Source: Liquidambar formosana
Taxonomy: Eukaryota; Streptophyta; Magnoliopsida; Saxifragales; Altingiaceae
Assembly: GCA_039720395.1 (NCBI GenBank)
Contig: CM077831.1
Span: 3,018,003-3,082,002 of the forward strand
Direction: 5' to 3'
Length of the DNA: 64,000 bases
Below are positions 1 through 11,915 of the stretch, in pieces (position 1 is the first letter of the stretch; each line of letters begins with the position of its first letter). A program made the position numbers and the translations under genes. The notes below the pieces were generated by a model. That model was not told the DNA's origin. It did not search any database and saw only the letters and a list, made by a program, of their open reading frames with translations.

Positions 1-942
1 GGAAGAGAGTGGGATTGATCAAACACCTTTTTTTTTTTTTTAATTTATTTATGGAGTAATCCACACCCACCCTCAACTCAAACACAAAGACCCCAACACC
101 CTGTTTCTCTTCAAAACAGAGTCATCGTGGAATCTATATAATTATATTTAGCATTTCGTGAGGAGGTGGATAGCCTCAAGTCAAGGAGAGCTATTATTTT
201 TTTGCCATGAGGATTGGATTTTGAGATCAAACTATTTTTTCCCCTTTTTTTTTTTTTGAACTCCTCCTGTTCCACTTTGTTTATTATCTTTAGGATTAGA
301 TTTTAACATGGAAAATAATACTCCGTCTAAAAAACAAGACATGCTTTATTGGCTTCGTTTTTTATTTTTTTTTATTTTTTTAATGATGTTGGAATTGTAT
401 AAACTCGGCTTGTTTGTAGTCCTATCTCTAATCAATGGGCTATCTTTTTGTACCTTTTTTTCCATATAATCTTAATAAAATCTCTTATCTAGCTGATAAA
501 AGAAAAACTACAAACCCATGAATGAATCGCTTTATTTAATTTGTAGTCTGTGATTGGGGTTTTTGCCCTATTCTATATAAACATTTATTGTTGTTATTGA
601 TTTTTGTGTATCGAAATTACTTTATTTTATATTTTTTTTATTATATTGCTAACAGCATTTGATTAATATTAGGTTTTATGGGAGTCGATCATCAAATAAT
701 CCCAAGCAGGCAACCACATCATCAGCTTAATTTAAGGACATCATCAGCTTAATTTAAGGATACGAAGTTCTATATCATCACCATCATCTTAATTTTTGTA
801 TTTCCAAATTCAAGCTTATGAGAAGATTCTATCAATTGTTCAAAACAAAAAATAAAAAAGAGGTTGCATAAAATGATTCCAATGCTCATAGCTGGCAGCT
901 GCATGCGTAGGCACAGTAGGACCCGCCGGCAGCGGTGTAGCC
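1..942. other. AT-rich intergenic DNA
   Basis: No coding frame or RNA gene is visible. The stretch has many T-runs and an imperfect ~22-bp direct duplication at about 718-760. It ends at the hAT target site. Confidence 0.6.
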
Positions 943-950
943 ATTTAGGC

Positions 951-1804
951 CAAGGTTTTAAAACCCAGACCGGACCGCCCGGTTCAACCGGTTAAACCGT
1001 CGACCGGTTGAAGGTCCGGTCCGGTTATACCCATTGAACCGTTCGAAGTAAAAAACCGTGAAAAATAACGAAAACCGTTCAACCCACTGGTTGAACCGGT
1101 GAACCAGTAAAACCGTTCACGGGTTAAGAGAACCGGCCGGTTTTTTTTCATTTGTAAAAAACCAAAGTGAAACCCCCCATTCCCAAATCGACGCTAGAGC
1201 TGGGGAGAGGCCAAAGGTGTTCTGCTCTCCGGCTGCGACTGTGCGAGTGTTCTCTGGCTGTGCGACTCTCTTGCCTCCAATCTATGGTTGTCTTCACTTT
1301 TTTGTAAGTATTGTTCCTCTCTTCTTCAAGTATCAGGTGGGTGCATCTCTTATCTCAACCGAAATCTACGGCTACAACTGTCGTTGCTTCTTCTTCAGCA
1401 TCGCTGCACTCTTCTAGTCATCACCGTCACCGTCTTTTCCGTTGTAACTGCTATCCTTCTTCTTCTTATCTTCTCTGTTGGGAGCGTATAGGAATTGATC
1501 TGTGTAGTCTGTGACTCTATGTATAGGTTGGGGGTGGGTGTTGCCGTGTGTTTAGGTGTGCCGTGTGGGTTTGACCTATTGGTTGTCTCTGTGGTTGAGA
1601 CTCTTTAGGGCTAGCTTTATTGATATTAGTACTTCACAATATTATAATATTTTTTCATTTATACTTTTATAGTTAGCACCTTGTCTTTCTATTGGTGGAG
1701 TTTTTTGGTTTTTGATTTTTTCCTTTTCTCTTGCTGGGGCGTTTGTGTGTGAGGTAAAACACATAGTTTAGATTTTAATGAAATGATTAAAATTTATAAT
1801 TGTG

Positions 1805-1855
<51 letters not shown>

Positions 1856-1991
1856 TATAATTAATAATTAATATATTTATTACATCATGATGATGTCACG
1901 GTTCGATTCCGGTTGACCCGACGGTTGAACCAGTAACCCTTAACCCGGTAATTTTTCCGGTTTGATCAACGGTCCGGGTTTTAAAACATTG
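951..1991. mobile_element. Non-autonomous hAT transposon, complete
   Basis: The ends are inverted repeats of about 21 bp: CAAGGTTTTAAAACCC on the left, and CAATGTTTTAAAACCC when the right end is read in reverse complement. An exact 8-bp direct duplication, ATTTAGGC, lies at 943-950 and 1992-1999. CA..TG termini plus an 8-bp duplication are diagnostic of the hAT superfamily. Both subterminal regions are rich in CCGGTT/AACCGG motifs. The 1041-bp body has a C/T-rich stretch at about 1190-1480, where short overlapping open frames lie without any recognisable domain, and a (TA)n run at about 1809-1851. No transposase is present, so it would need a helper element. The perfect duplication suggests a fairly recent insertion. 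Confidence 0.9.
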
Positions 1992-2250
1992 ATTTAGGCT
2001 GTGAAGGCACAGAAGGACAAGGCAGTGGGCGGTGGCCCAACCCAGTCGAAGTTCAAAATCTTTTTATTTCTTAACTTTAGCCTTAATTAATTTTTAGGTA
2101 AATTATAATTTGCCTCTTGAACCATATTTTTAGTGAGATAATATTGTTTTGATCCTCTTAAGACTAAATTTATGGCTCCGTCCACTGCTCCAAGAGATCC
2201 AATGTAGCAGATCTTGACATGCCATAAGCTAATAACAACAATAAATGTTT

Positions 2251-2421
2251 GGGAAATGTTATAAACAGCACTTAATTACAAAATCAAGCAAGCAATTTTT
2301 GATCTGACACGAGTTGGTTAACAAAAACACCCTCCAAATTATTAAATATCGCTACAAAAAATTTATTCCCACATCAAATGCTATATATATTATAGTGCTG
2401 CGCATAGTATAGCATTACCCC
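2251..2421 (+). mobile_element. MITE-like short element, copy 1
   Basis: This 171-bp AT-rich segment has related ends: GGGAAATGTTATAAACAGCA on the left, and GGGGTAATGCTATA in reverse complement from the right. A related segment lies in inverted orientation at 36099-36231. It has no coding capacity. The target duplication is not clear, so the superfamily is unresolved. The 250 bp before it (2000-2250) hold nothing recognisable. Confidence 0.5.
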
Positions 2422-2691
2422 TAAAAGTTTACACATCACAAATCATAAATCAAACGAAAAGACGCATTTCATTCAATTCATGGGTTTTTTTTTTTTTTGT
2501 TTTTTTATTTTATTTTATTTTTTGTTTTAATTTTATTACATCAAAGAAAGATAACAGCCTTCGATCACATGACAACACCACCAAACCGTGCACCTAAAGA
2601 AACCCGGCCAACCCAGATGGAATTTAGAAGCACATTAATCAAATTAAAAACCCATGAAAAACACAACATGCATGGACATCACATTTGACAG

Positions 2692-2971
2692 TTAAGCAGA
2701 CGAGGGTGGGTGTATCTGTATATTTATAACAGGAGGCACCACCGGAGAGGGAGGCTGTAGATGTATATTTGTCACCTTGAGCAAACTTCGAATTCGTCAT
2801 TGTGGCATCCCATTTGACAGTTAGTTGATTTTCAGTAGGGGGTGGTGCCTGTCCTTTGAGGTTAGCTGTTGTAGACGTCGTATTACCTTTAGAAAAGTCC
2901 GAACCATTTATTGAAAAACTACCTCCAATACTTGTGTTATTGGACAAGGCTTCGTATATGTTCTGCTCAAC
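2692..2971 (-). pseudogene. Small Ser/Thr-rich protein gene, copy 1 (decayed)
   Basis: This is the coding exon of an unrecognised small gene also found at 61805-62017 (copy 3) and split around 23.5/35.6 kb (copy 2). The conserved core reads GGSFSINGSDFSKG, then NQLTVKWDA, then NSKFAQGDKYTS. The function is unknown. The product would be hydrophilic, without cysteine or membrane segments in the core. Signs of decay are clear. The start ATG of the paralogues is TTG here (2945-2947). The reading frame shifts after the QGDKYTS motif, compared with the PPxPxVxxVINI tail of copy 2. The 5'-UTR intron, 109-110 bp in the paralogues, is only about 35-39 bp (from 2972 up), shorter than plants usually splice. 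The 3' UTR (about 2480-2690) still aligns with copy 3, including the CTGTTATCTTTCTTTG block before the poly(A) region. A different-frame open reading extends to 2639 but has no ATG. Confidence 0.7.
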
Positions 2972-3039
2972 CTGCAACACAAATGAATGAAGTAAAGAAC
3001 TTTTACCCACCCAGCACAAAGCACAGAAAGCAGCTAAGC

Positions 3040-3430
3040 AGACGGGATCTATATGTAGGTGAACGCTTGAAATTGAACGGCCGAGATTTAGCAGGTAAGG
3101 AATATCGGACGGTCGTTGTCTCGTTGATAGCCTAAAGTCAGCGCGTAGATCAATTTTCTTTTATTTTCTTGGTCTTAATTTCCAAGCCAAGTCAACTTTT
3201 TAAATTGTTTTTTTTTTTTTAAATTTTTTTTTTTTTGTTTTTGTTTTTTATGTCATGCATGTTCATTTGAGATATAAATACGTTATTAATAATTCCTTAG
3301 TTTAATAGCCACCTAACAACCATGACTCATATTGTTTAACATTAATTTTTAATTAATTAGGAGAAAACAAGTTGTGTTGAGTTTGGAATTCAATTCCTTT
3401 AAGAGCATGTTAGTTTAGTTGGATGTTTTT

Positions 3431-3461
<31 letters not shown>

Positions 3462-4490
3462 GGGGTGGGGGTGGGAGCAGGTGAGATTTAATGGTGAACG
3501 GCCACGGTCACCAGTGAAAACTTATTCCATATTATTTTGATTTCCCCCTATTCCAAACAAACGGGCCAGAAATTCTTATTGCAATAATTGGATCATCCAT
3601 GTGCAGGATATAGATATAATAATGTGTTGGACTAATATTGCGGGATCTATATATTAATACATTTATAGGTGAGTGGTTGAAATTTTACGGCCGAGATTTC
3701 ACAGGTAAGGAATATCGGACGGTTGTTAATAGCCTAAAGCCAACGCGTAGACCAATTTTATTTTATTTTCTTGGTCTTAATTTCCAAGTCAAGTCAATTT
3801 TTTAAATTGATTTTTTAAAAATATATATATATTGTTTTTTATGTCACGTTCATTTGAGATATAAATACGTTACTAATAATTTTTTTTAGTTTAATAGCCA
3901 ACTAACAGCCATGACTAATATTGTTTAACATGAATTTTTAATTAATTAGGGGAAAACAAATGGTGTTAAGTTTGAATTCAATTCCTAGAAGGGCGTGTTT
4001 TTTTGGTTGGAAAAATTGGGGGTGGGTGGGGGCCGGGGGGTTGAGATTTCAATGGTGAACGGCCCCGCTCACCATTGAAATCTCATTCTATTCTATTTTT
4101 AATTTTTAAATTGAGTTTTTTTGTTTTTCGTTTTTGATGTAATGTTCATTTGAGATATAAATACGTTATTAATAATTCTTTAGTTTAATAGCCAACTAAC
4201 CACCTTGACAAATATTGTTTAACATGAATTTTTAATTAATTAGGGGAAAACAAGTGGTGTTAAGGTTGAATTCAATTCCTATAAGAGCTTGTTTGTTTGG
4301 TTGGAATAATTGGGGGGGGGGGGGGGGGGGGGGGGTGGGCGGGGGGGGGGGGGATGGTTTGAAATTTCAATGGAAATCTCATTCTATTCTATTCTAACCA
4401 AACAAACGTGCCACAAATTCTTTTTGCATCATCCATGTGCAGTATACAGATACATGCAATAACGTGTTGGATTAATATTGTTTCACATAT
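3040..4490. repeat. Degenerate direct repeats derived from the copy-1 promoter region
   Basis: The upstream region of copy 1 is present about two and a half times. Shared blocks are GGGATCTATAT (3046, 3641), ACGGCCGAGATTT (3078, 3688), GGAATATCGGACGGT and TTGGTCTTAATTTCCAAG. The phrase GAGATATAAATACGTTA recurs at about 3270, 3856 and 4157. Each unit carries a long G-run (about 3441, 4016, 4312). The third unit starts mid-way. The same blocks occur upstream of copies 2 and 3, so this is probably duplicated promoter sequence rather than an unrelated satellite. The first unit (3040-3650) sits where a minus-strand promoter for copy 1 would be. Confidence 0.7.
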
Positions 4491-5495
4491 AGGGTTTAAT
4501 TTCACACATAAGTATACTTCTTCCATTAATTGTAGTCTACTTGCACAGCATGCAAAATATATATCTATATATATATATATATATATATAATTCATAGCAA
4601 AAAAAATATTCAAGAAAAAAATACAACAACTAGCGATTATAGTAGTCGTATGTCATGGACCAAGCTTGATACAAGCAAAGATTTGCTGATGATTTGAAAA
4701 AACCCATCTTGTTGATGGTATGATCCAAGCAGTCCATAAAAGCAATGGACAACTTGGATCAAAAGTCCAAAAAATTGCTGATGTGAGCCTCAACAATTTG
4801 TTAGCTTTTGATCGGAGTGGTCTATCACTTTTATGAACACCTTATAGACGGCTTGAATTACATCATGATGGGTTTTTTTCAAACCATCACCAATTCAGGA
4901 TCCAGCTTGATACCATGGCCAGCTATCATTGATTACGATCTACTGAGGGAGGGATTCCTTTGCTTTGAGTACAATGCCCTAAAACACTTTTTGAATTTGA
5001 ACTAAAATTAAAATCTGGACGTTTGTGGCCACATGCACAAGCCCCAGATGAGTACAATGCCCTAAAAACGCTTTTTTGTAAAATAGGCCTGATCAACGTT
5101 AGACCCTAAAAATAAATTTAATTTACTGAACTTTTTGATCCAACCATGCCAGTGCATAGGGCTTGTCGAAAGTTGACTAACTGAACATGAATCATCTCAG
5201 AACTCATTCCAACTGAACATGAATCATCTCAGAACTCATTCGAATGGGAAGTTATCAGTGATCTAAATTGTGCCAATGAATGCCCTGGGATTGGCACCAT
5301 GCACCTTATAGCAAAAGAGGTTAGAATGTGGCCATCGTATAGCAAATCGAAGATCTCAACATAAAGGAATCCAATGGAATTGAGCACGATGGGATTATCT
5401 CCTTAAAAGAACATATGGAACTTAAAATAATGGAGAATCATTTGGACCAATGTGGCAATGTGCATCCATGGAAGAGTTGATTTTCAATGAAACCT

Positions 5496-5537
<42 letters not shown>

Positions 5538-6431
5538 CCCATGCAAATTGGAATTAGAAATTAACCCACCTGAATTGAACTGATCGAAATTTTTGAAAAC
5601 ATTTTTGTTTTTATCAAACAATAAGAGAACTCACATGCTTATACAGATTTGAAAGCAATATTTTCACAAACCCATATTTTTATTAGAATAAGATATGGCA
5701 TTAGCAATTATACTAAATTGAAGATGTTATCACAAGGAATTCATTCGTATTTGGTACGAATCATATATACTGAATGTTCTTCTAACGGAATGCCTTTAAT
5801 TTTTTATTTATTTATTATTTTTTTTTTAAATGAGGAAGAATTTTGGACCAATAGGCTCACAAATCAAGAATGGTGGAATTTTTGTTAAACTTTGCAAAAG
5901 GGAATCCAAAATCGATTCCGGAAGTGCAACATAGGTCTCTCTTTTACCATTATGCCCCTATCTTACCATTCAAATTCGTGGTCAAACCAACATAGAATCA
6001 ATTTTTTTATTTTTTTATTATTTTTTTTTTTTTTTGAGAATGTCTAATTGGCTAGAAAGTGAACATGTCCTCCTACATGGTACCATGTGGGCAATTCAAC
6101 CAGCCCCACATCACATGTTGTTATAGTGGCAATTATATATACTAGTTGGTGCACACGTGCGTTACACATGAATTTTTTTGAGTTAAATTATTTTTTTCAA
6201 TAATAATAATAATTTTTTAAATTTAATAATTTTATCATGCCTTTGCATAAGATAAAAGCACTTTGATCACTCAATCCTTTACTTCTTTTGATATGATTAC
6301 TATTTTTTTTCATTATCTTTCCCAAATCATAGTGTTTAAAATTATCTTTGAAACTTTATTATACATAGGTTCTTTGATATGATTTAATTTCAATATATAT
6401 ATATATATATATATATATATCTTTTTTTTTT
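4491..6431. other. Intergenic DNA
   Basis: No gene is recognised. It holds a (TA)n run at about 4558-4590, a 30-bp tandem duplication containing CTGAACATGAATCATC at about 5183-5243, a run of about 38 A at 5499-5536, and a second TA run just before the CACTA element. Short open frames such as 4808-5005 and 5649-5888 have no domain and lie in AT-rich sequence. Confidence 0.6.
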
Positions 6432-6434
6432 CTT

Positions 6435-6955
6435 CACTACAAAAAAGAGAGCAATTGCAACCGTCCCAAACGTCACAAAATATGGCAAATCCGTCACAAA
6501 TTAGCCGATTTGTGACGGATATTTGGCGTCACAAATCCGTAGCAATTGCCTGCGTCGCAATTAAGTTGTGACCCTTGAAAATCCGTCACAATGTCATTGT
6601 GACGGATTGTAGGGGTCGCAAACCGATAACCGTCCTAACATAAAAATTATTAAAAATACCATTGTGACATATTAAAACCATCGCAAAGCATACGATTGTG
6701 ACAGATTATAAACATCGCAATAACATTGTGATGGATATATCCGTCGCAAAATTTAAAAAAAAAGTGCACATTTTAGGTTTTGTGACAGATGTATATGTCA
6801 CAAAGGACTTGTTTGTAACATATACTTCCATCACAAATCCTCAAATTGTGAAGGTTTTTTTTCAATTTTGCGACGAATATATTCATCACAAAACTCAAAA
6901 ATTGCAAACTAGATTGAGTTTTGTAACAAATTATAAACGTCACAAATAAGGCTTT
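6435..6955. repeat. Left subterminal repeats of the CACTA element
   Basis: Roughly a dozen degenerate copies of the motif (T)TTGTGACGGAT / ATCCGTCACAA(A) occur in both orientations. Examples lie around 6491, 6511, 6585 and 6598, with weaker copies to about 6945. Matching copies lie at the other end (14250-14520). They are probably transposase-binding sites. Confidence 0.8.
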
Positions 6956-7284
6956 TTTTTTTTCTTTTTTTTTTTTTTTTTTGTGGGTAAATTAAACCTA
7001 TAACCTATAAACCAAAAGAACCTATATCTTGTATTAGGTTCAAACACATTATATTTTACATAATACAACAAGCTAAATTGATAACCTGTAACCTCAACCC
7101 GTGTTCTTAAATAGAACTCGAAATAAAGCAATAATTTTCCACCTGTAACCTATTTCAAATACCCTTTAACCATTCATTTAAGAACATTTCGATTTTCTAT
7201 ATAACATTTCTATTCAAACAATAAATAGAAACCATCACTAATCTTATGTAAAATATACAAAAAGATATATATTATATGAACAAC

Positions 7285-9025
7285 CTATCACCAACATCTA
7301 TAGTCTATGCATAATGGCAATAATTACTAATAAACTTCCATAGTTAATTGTATAAAGTATCAAAGTTTATAAAAATACACAAACATAATAGGATATATTA
7401 TCCAAAAATTTAGTCAATCATTGTCCACACATATCAAAGCATCTAAACTTGGGACCAAGATCTTCAACATGAGTTCTATTCAATGGTCCTCCAAAAAATG
7501 CATTTCCTGCCACAAGAGAGAGAAGAATCCTAATTAATGACTTTCCAACATCTATAACTTATGCATAATTGCAACAATTAGTAATCAACTTTCATAGTTA
7601 ATTGTATAAAGTACCAAAGTTTATAAAAATACCACAACCATGATTATCCACTTTAGTAAATCATTGTCCAAAATGTCAAAGCATCTAAACTTGGGACCAA
7701 AATCTTCAATATGAGCATTCAAAGGTCCTCAAAAAAATGCATTACCTACGACAAGAGAAAAAAGAATCTTAATTAATGACTTTTCAACATCTATAGTACA
7801 TGCAAAATTGCAATAATTAGTAATCAACTTCCATAGTTAATTGTATAAAGTACCAAAGTTTATAAAAATACCACAACCATTATAAGATTATCCAAAATTT
7901 AGCCAATCATCATATACATATTAAGGCATCTAAAGTTAGACCAAAATCTTCAACATGCACTAGATTCAAAGGTCCTCCAAAAAATACATTACCTGCCACA
8001 AGAGAAAGAATAATCCTAATTAATGACTTTTCAATATCTATAGTTTATGCATAATTGCAACAATTAATAATCAACTTTCATAGTTAATTATATAAAGGAC
8101 CAAAGTTTATAAATATACCATAACCATTATAAGATTATCCAAAATTTAGCCAATCATCATATACATATCAAGGCATCTAAACTTGGACCAAAATCTTCAA
8201 CATGCACTAAATTCAAAGGTCCTCCAAAAAATGCATTACCTGCCACAAGAAAAAGAAGAATCCTAATTAATGACTTTTCAATATCTATAGTTTATGCATA
8301 ATTGCAACAATTAGTAATCAACTTTCATAGTTTATTATATAAAGTACCAAAGTTTATAAAAATACCACAATCATTATAAGATTATCCAAAATTATGCCAA
8401 TCATCATATACATATTAAGGCATCTAAACTTGGACCAAAATCTTCAACATGTACTAGATTCAAAGGTCCTCCAAAAAATGCATTACCTGCCACACAAGAG
8501 AAAGAATAATCCTAATTAATGACTTTTCAATATCTATAGTCTATGCATAATTGTAACAATTAGTAATCAACTTTCATAGTTAATTATATAAAGTACCAAA
8601 GTTTATAAAAATACCACAATCATTATAAGATTATCCAAAATTTGGCCAATTATCATATACATATTAAGGCATCTAAACTTAGACCAAAATCATCAACATG
8701 CATTAGATTCAAAGGTCCTCCAAAAAATGCATTACCTGCCACAAGAGAAAGAAGAATCCTAATTAATGACTTTCCAACATTTATAGCTTATACATAATTG
8801 CAACAATAATTAATCAACTTTCATAATTAATTATATAAAGAAAGCACTAAAGTCTATAAATAAACCATAACTATAATAGGATTATCCAAATTTTAGCTAA
8901 TCATTGTCTATATATAAGGCATCTAAATTTGGGACCAAAATCTTCAACATGCACCATATTCAAAGTCCTCCAAAAAATGCATTACCTGCCACAATATAAA
9001 GAAGAATCCAATTAATGACTTTCAA
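7285..9025. repeat. 247-bp tandem array inside the CACTA element
   Basis: Seven copies of a unit containing GCATTACCTGCCACAAGAG, CTAATTAATGACTTT and ATGCATAATTGCAACAATTA are present. The marker CATTACC/CATTTCC starts at 7501, 7740, 7987, 8234, 8481, 8730 and 8980, giving spacings of 239, 247, 247, 247, 249 and 250 bp. There is no coding potential. Inner copies look more alike than the outer ones, as expected for growth by unequal exchange. Confidence 0.92.
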
Positions 9026-9065
9026 TTAAAAAAATTTTAAAACTTCATGACTAATTGAAGATTAA

Positions 9066-9103
<38 letters not shown>

Positions 9104-9329
9104 CAATAGATGGAAAAGTGACAAGTTAATGGATGGAAAAGTGTCGTGTGATGCATTCTCACAGAAGCAACATCTCTCAAAGGAGAAGAACAGTACATTG
9201 ATGTAAACTAAGTGACATGTCTTATTCTTTGAATGTAAACAGTACATTGATGCAGCATGCAAGACCAAAAGGACACATTAAATAATTCCAATAAGAAGAA
9301 ACAAACAAATAAGAAGACACTAGGTATAT

Positions 9330-9584
9330 TTAAAAATGGCAATAGTACATGGCAATAGTAGACACAAGTTTGAGTTTTGAATGAGTTTCAATGGTTGAAA
9401 ACTCATCCATAGGGGTCGACTTTGATGTAGGAACATCACTCAAGGGCTGCCATGGCCTGGCAAATATGGCCAAAACATTGATATAGCATCCAAGACAAAC
9501 AAGCAACATTTCCTCCCAGCAACTAGGAGTAAACTTTGTTCCAAGTTTTCCAACTCCCAACAAGGACACCATTACACCACCCAT
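9330..9584 (-). other. Unrecognised ATG-initiated frame inside the CACTA element
   Basis: An 84-codon open frame begins with ATG at 9582-9584 and includes the segments SLLGVGKLGTKF and LACYINV-like LGCYINVLAIFARPW. Its composition is more protein-like than that of the surrounding AT-rich DNA. I do not recognise the family. It could be part of a captured host gene, given the NECAP exons nearby, or chance. Confidence 0.25.
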
Positions 9585-9678
9585 AGGTCATAGCAACTCA
9601 TATAATTAACTCCCACTACTTCTAATAATCATGGAAAGATATTAATAATACAAGTGATGCATTTAAAAATGGCAATAG

Positions 9679-9814
9679 GACATGTGGAAAGGATCATGAT
9701 ATAAATGATGGTATCCCTAGTGGAGATCATGGTGGTCAGGTTATCCATAGTAGAAGGAATCCAATGGTGCCTGTACTGTATACTCAAGAGATGGGTACTA
9801 CCCATGCAACATAA
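9679..9814 (+). other. Possible terminal exon of an unidentified gene
   Basis: A splice-acceptor-like sequence (ATAG before 9679) is followed by 45 codons ending in TAA at 9812-9814. The product includes GKDHDINDGIPSGDHGGQ and NPMVPVLYTQEMG. Codon use looks plausible but no family is recognised. It may be transposase debris or a captured exon of the CACTA element. Confidence 0.3.
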
Positions 9815-10010
9815 AGATTAACAACACATCAGGATCAATTATTAGGTTAGCTTTGTTTGATTTGGTTGTCTACATAAGTATTCTCTAATTATTAAAAATC
9901 TAAATTTAACTAAAATAAAATTTGTTATCGAATATACCATATAATGCCCAAATCATAGGAAAGTGCTAAAAGAATAAGTAGTAAACTAACATACCATATA
10001 ATGCCAAAGT

Positions 10011-10127
10011 CTAAGTCTTAGCAGAACGCTCAAAAGGGCGCTCAGGATCAAACTGAGTGAGAAGGGTAGTGAAAGGTTGGGACATAGTCAAATCCTGCCT
10101 GCTAAGTAATAGGGCATTTATTTGTGC
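10011..10127 (-). other. Possible terminal exon, family unknown
   Basis: A good acceptor (reverse complement ...CTCATGCAG|GCACAA) opens a 39-codon phase-0 exon ending in TAG at 10011-10013. The peptide contains LLLSRQDLTMSQPF and LLTQFDPERPFERSAKT. It may be the C-terminus of a CACTA-encoded protein or of a captured host gene. No homologue is recognised. Confidence 0.35.
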
Positions 10128-10757
10128 CTGCATGAGTTATCTATTTATCGTTCTTGCTTTTAAAATAATGCTATTGTTCATTACATTTACTAGAAGTAGC
10201 AAGAACATATCTTGGTAGGTCATTTTCTAAGTTGTTTGATTATTTGTATTGACATAGGTTCTTATAAAAAAAAATAACAAAAAACAAAAAGAAAAAGAAA
10301 AATTGTATTAGAATGGGTTATCTTTGGATAAGCTTCTATTCAGTGAAGTATTAACTTTAATTTAGGCTAACTATTTTATATATTATTTGCTTGCCTATGA
10401 GGTGTTTGAGTGAACGTCAGAGTGACTTGCCTCAATTTGGATTTCTTTTCTAACTATTTTATATATTATTTGCTTGCCTAAGAGGTGTTTGACTAAATGT
10501 TATAATGACTTGCCTTTATTTGTATGGATATATTTTTTGTTTTTAGAAACTACAATAAGTATGAGATTGATTAATGGTCTCTTAGGTAGGTCTGTGTAAT
10601 TGGGACAACGCCCATTTTTCTTGTAGAAGTTGGCCATGACTAGATAAAAGAAAAATATAACTCAATTGAAATATATTTGATTGAGTAATATTTTGTTTTT
10701 GTGTGCTTGTTGTATGTGCTTATTATGTTATAAATCAAATTTGATTTTTATTTTCAG

Positions 10758-10829
10758 ATTGGTAGTCATCCCAATATTTATGTCTTGGACACCCATGCTG
10801 TTTTGCCTCTCAAAGATGACCTTGTTGAG
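10758..10829 (+). other. Possible 72-nt internal exon, family unknown
   Basis: The segment is bounded by TTTTCAG|ATTGG and GTTGAG|GTATGC, both strong plant splice sites. It encodes 24 uninterrupted codons (phase 0) including HPNIYVLDTHAVLPLKDD. I do not recognise the parent gene. It runs opposite to the NECAP exons, so it is probably a separate capture or part of the element's own coding region. Confidence 0.4.
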
Positions 10830-11915
10830 GTATGCCCTAAGCTAGCTTTAATAGGTATGATTATTCCCAATTTTTTGAGCAATTTTTCCAAGCTAGTTTT
10901 AACATAAGGAATATTTATATATTTTAGACAAATCATTTAGTTTTAACATTAGGTCTATGTGAATTGAGCAATTTTGTATTGTTTTGAGAACTTAAAATTT
11001 TTTAGTTGATTGGGTAGCTTTTATTTATAAGTTTGTTTAATTTCATTATATCAGGGGTGTAGATGAGGACTAAAATAAAGACAAAATAGTATTTGCTTCT
11101 CAAAGGTTTTCTATGGAAACATATGTTGCATTCACTATTATTATTTGGTATGTCTGACTTAACTCAAAAAAGCCTTTGTAGTTACTACCAAGTACGTACT
11201 TGGGATAGGCTGTATGAAACTTTTTTCCCCATTCAACTCTACCGAGGGGTCATTTATGAATAAATAATGTAGTGATTTGGGTTATGCATGACTGCGTAAG
11301 CCTCACTATCCTACTCAGGACGCATAATGGTAAGAGAGATCTGGCAGGAATGCAAAAGGAAGCTCTAATTTAATTTCCCTCCATTGGATTATTCTACCCT
11401 CACCAAGCTCTTATGAATTGTGAGTTGGTCTTTCAATTTCGATTAATTTATACGTATGTATAATATATTTCTAATTCCCTTTTTAGGTGTGTAGTGGAGT
11501 ACTAATGGAGTTTTTACCTCTTTCAAGTGGCTGAGGGATGTCAACAGGCAGAATACAATGTAGATCTAACAAAAGGCCGAGTTACTCGATTAAATATATA
11601 GTTATTTGATTTTTTAATTCAATTACATTTGTTGGGATTGAGTTGGAATTTGAACATGACAAATTCTACAAAAGTGTATCCGAATGCTAATTGATTGTAT
11701 ATTTTTGAATGTCAAATCCTTTTCGTTTGGTACTTAGAATTGAAAATTGTTTGTTTTTCATTCTTAATATATATATATATAATGTCAAGAGTTATTGATG
11801 GACAAGAGCAAGTCAGACAATCAATTAGTTATTCTAATAAGCTCATAGGTAGATAGAAACAAAATTTATAAGTCAAGATTAAAGGTAGAGAAAATAGGGA
11901 AGCACAGTCGCTTAC

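Noticed and set aside
7285..9025. Regular direct repeats as a CRISPR array
   Set aside because: The units are contiguous ~247-bp tandem repeats in plant DNA, without short repeats separated by unique spacers.
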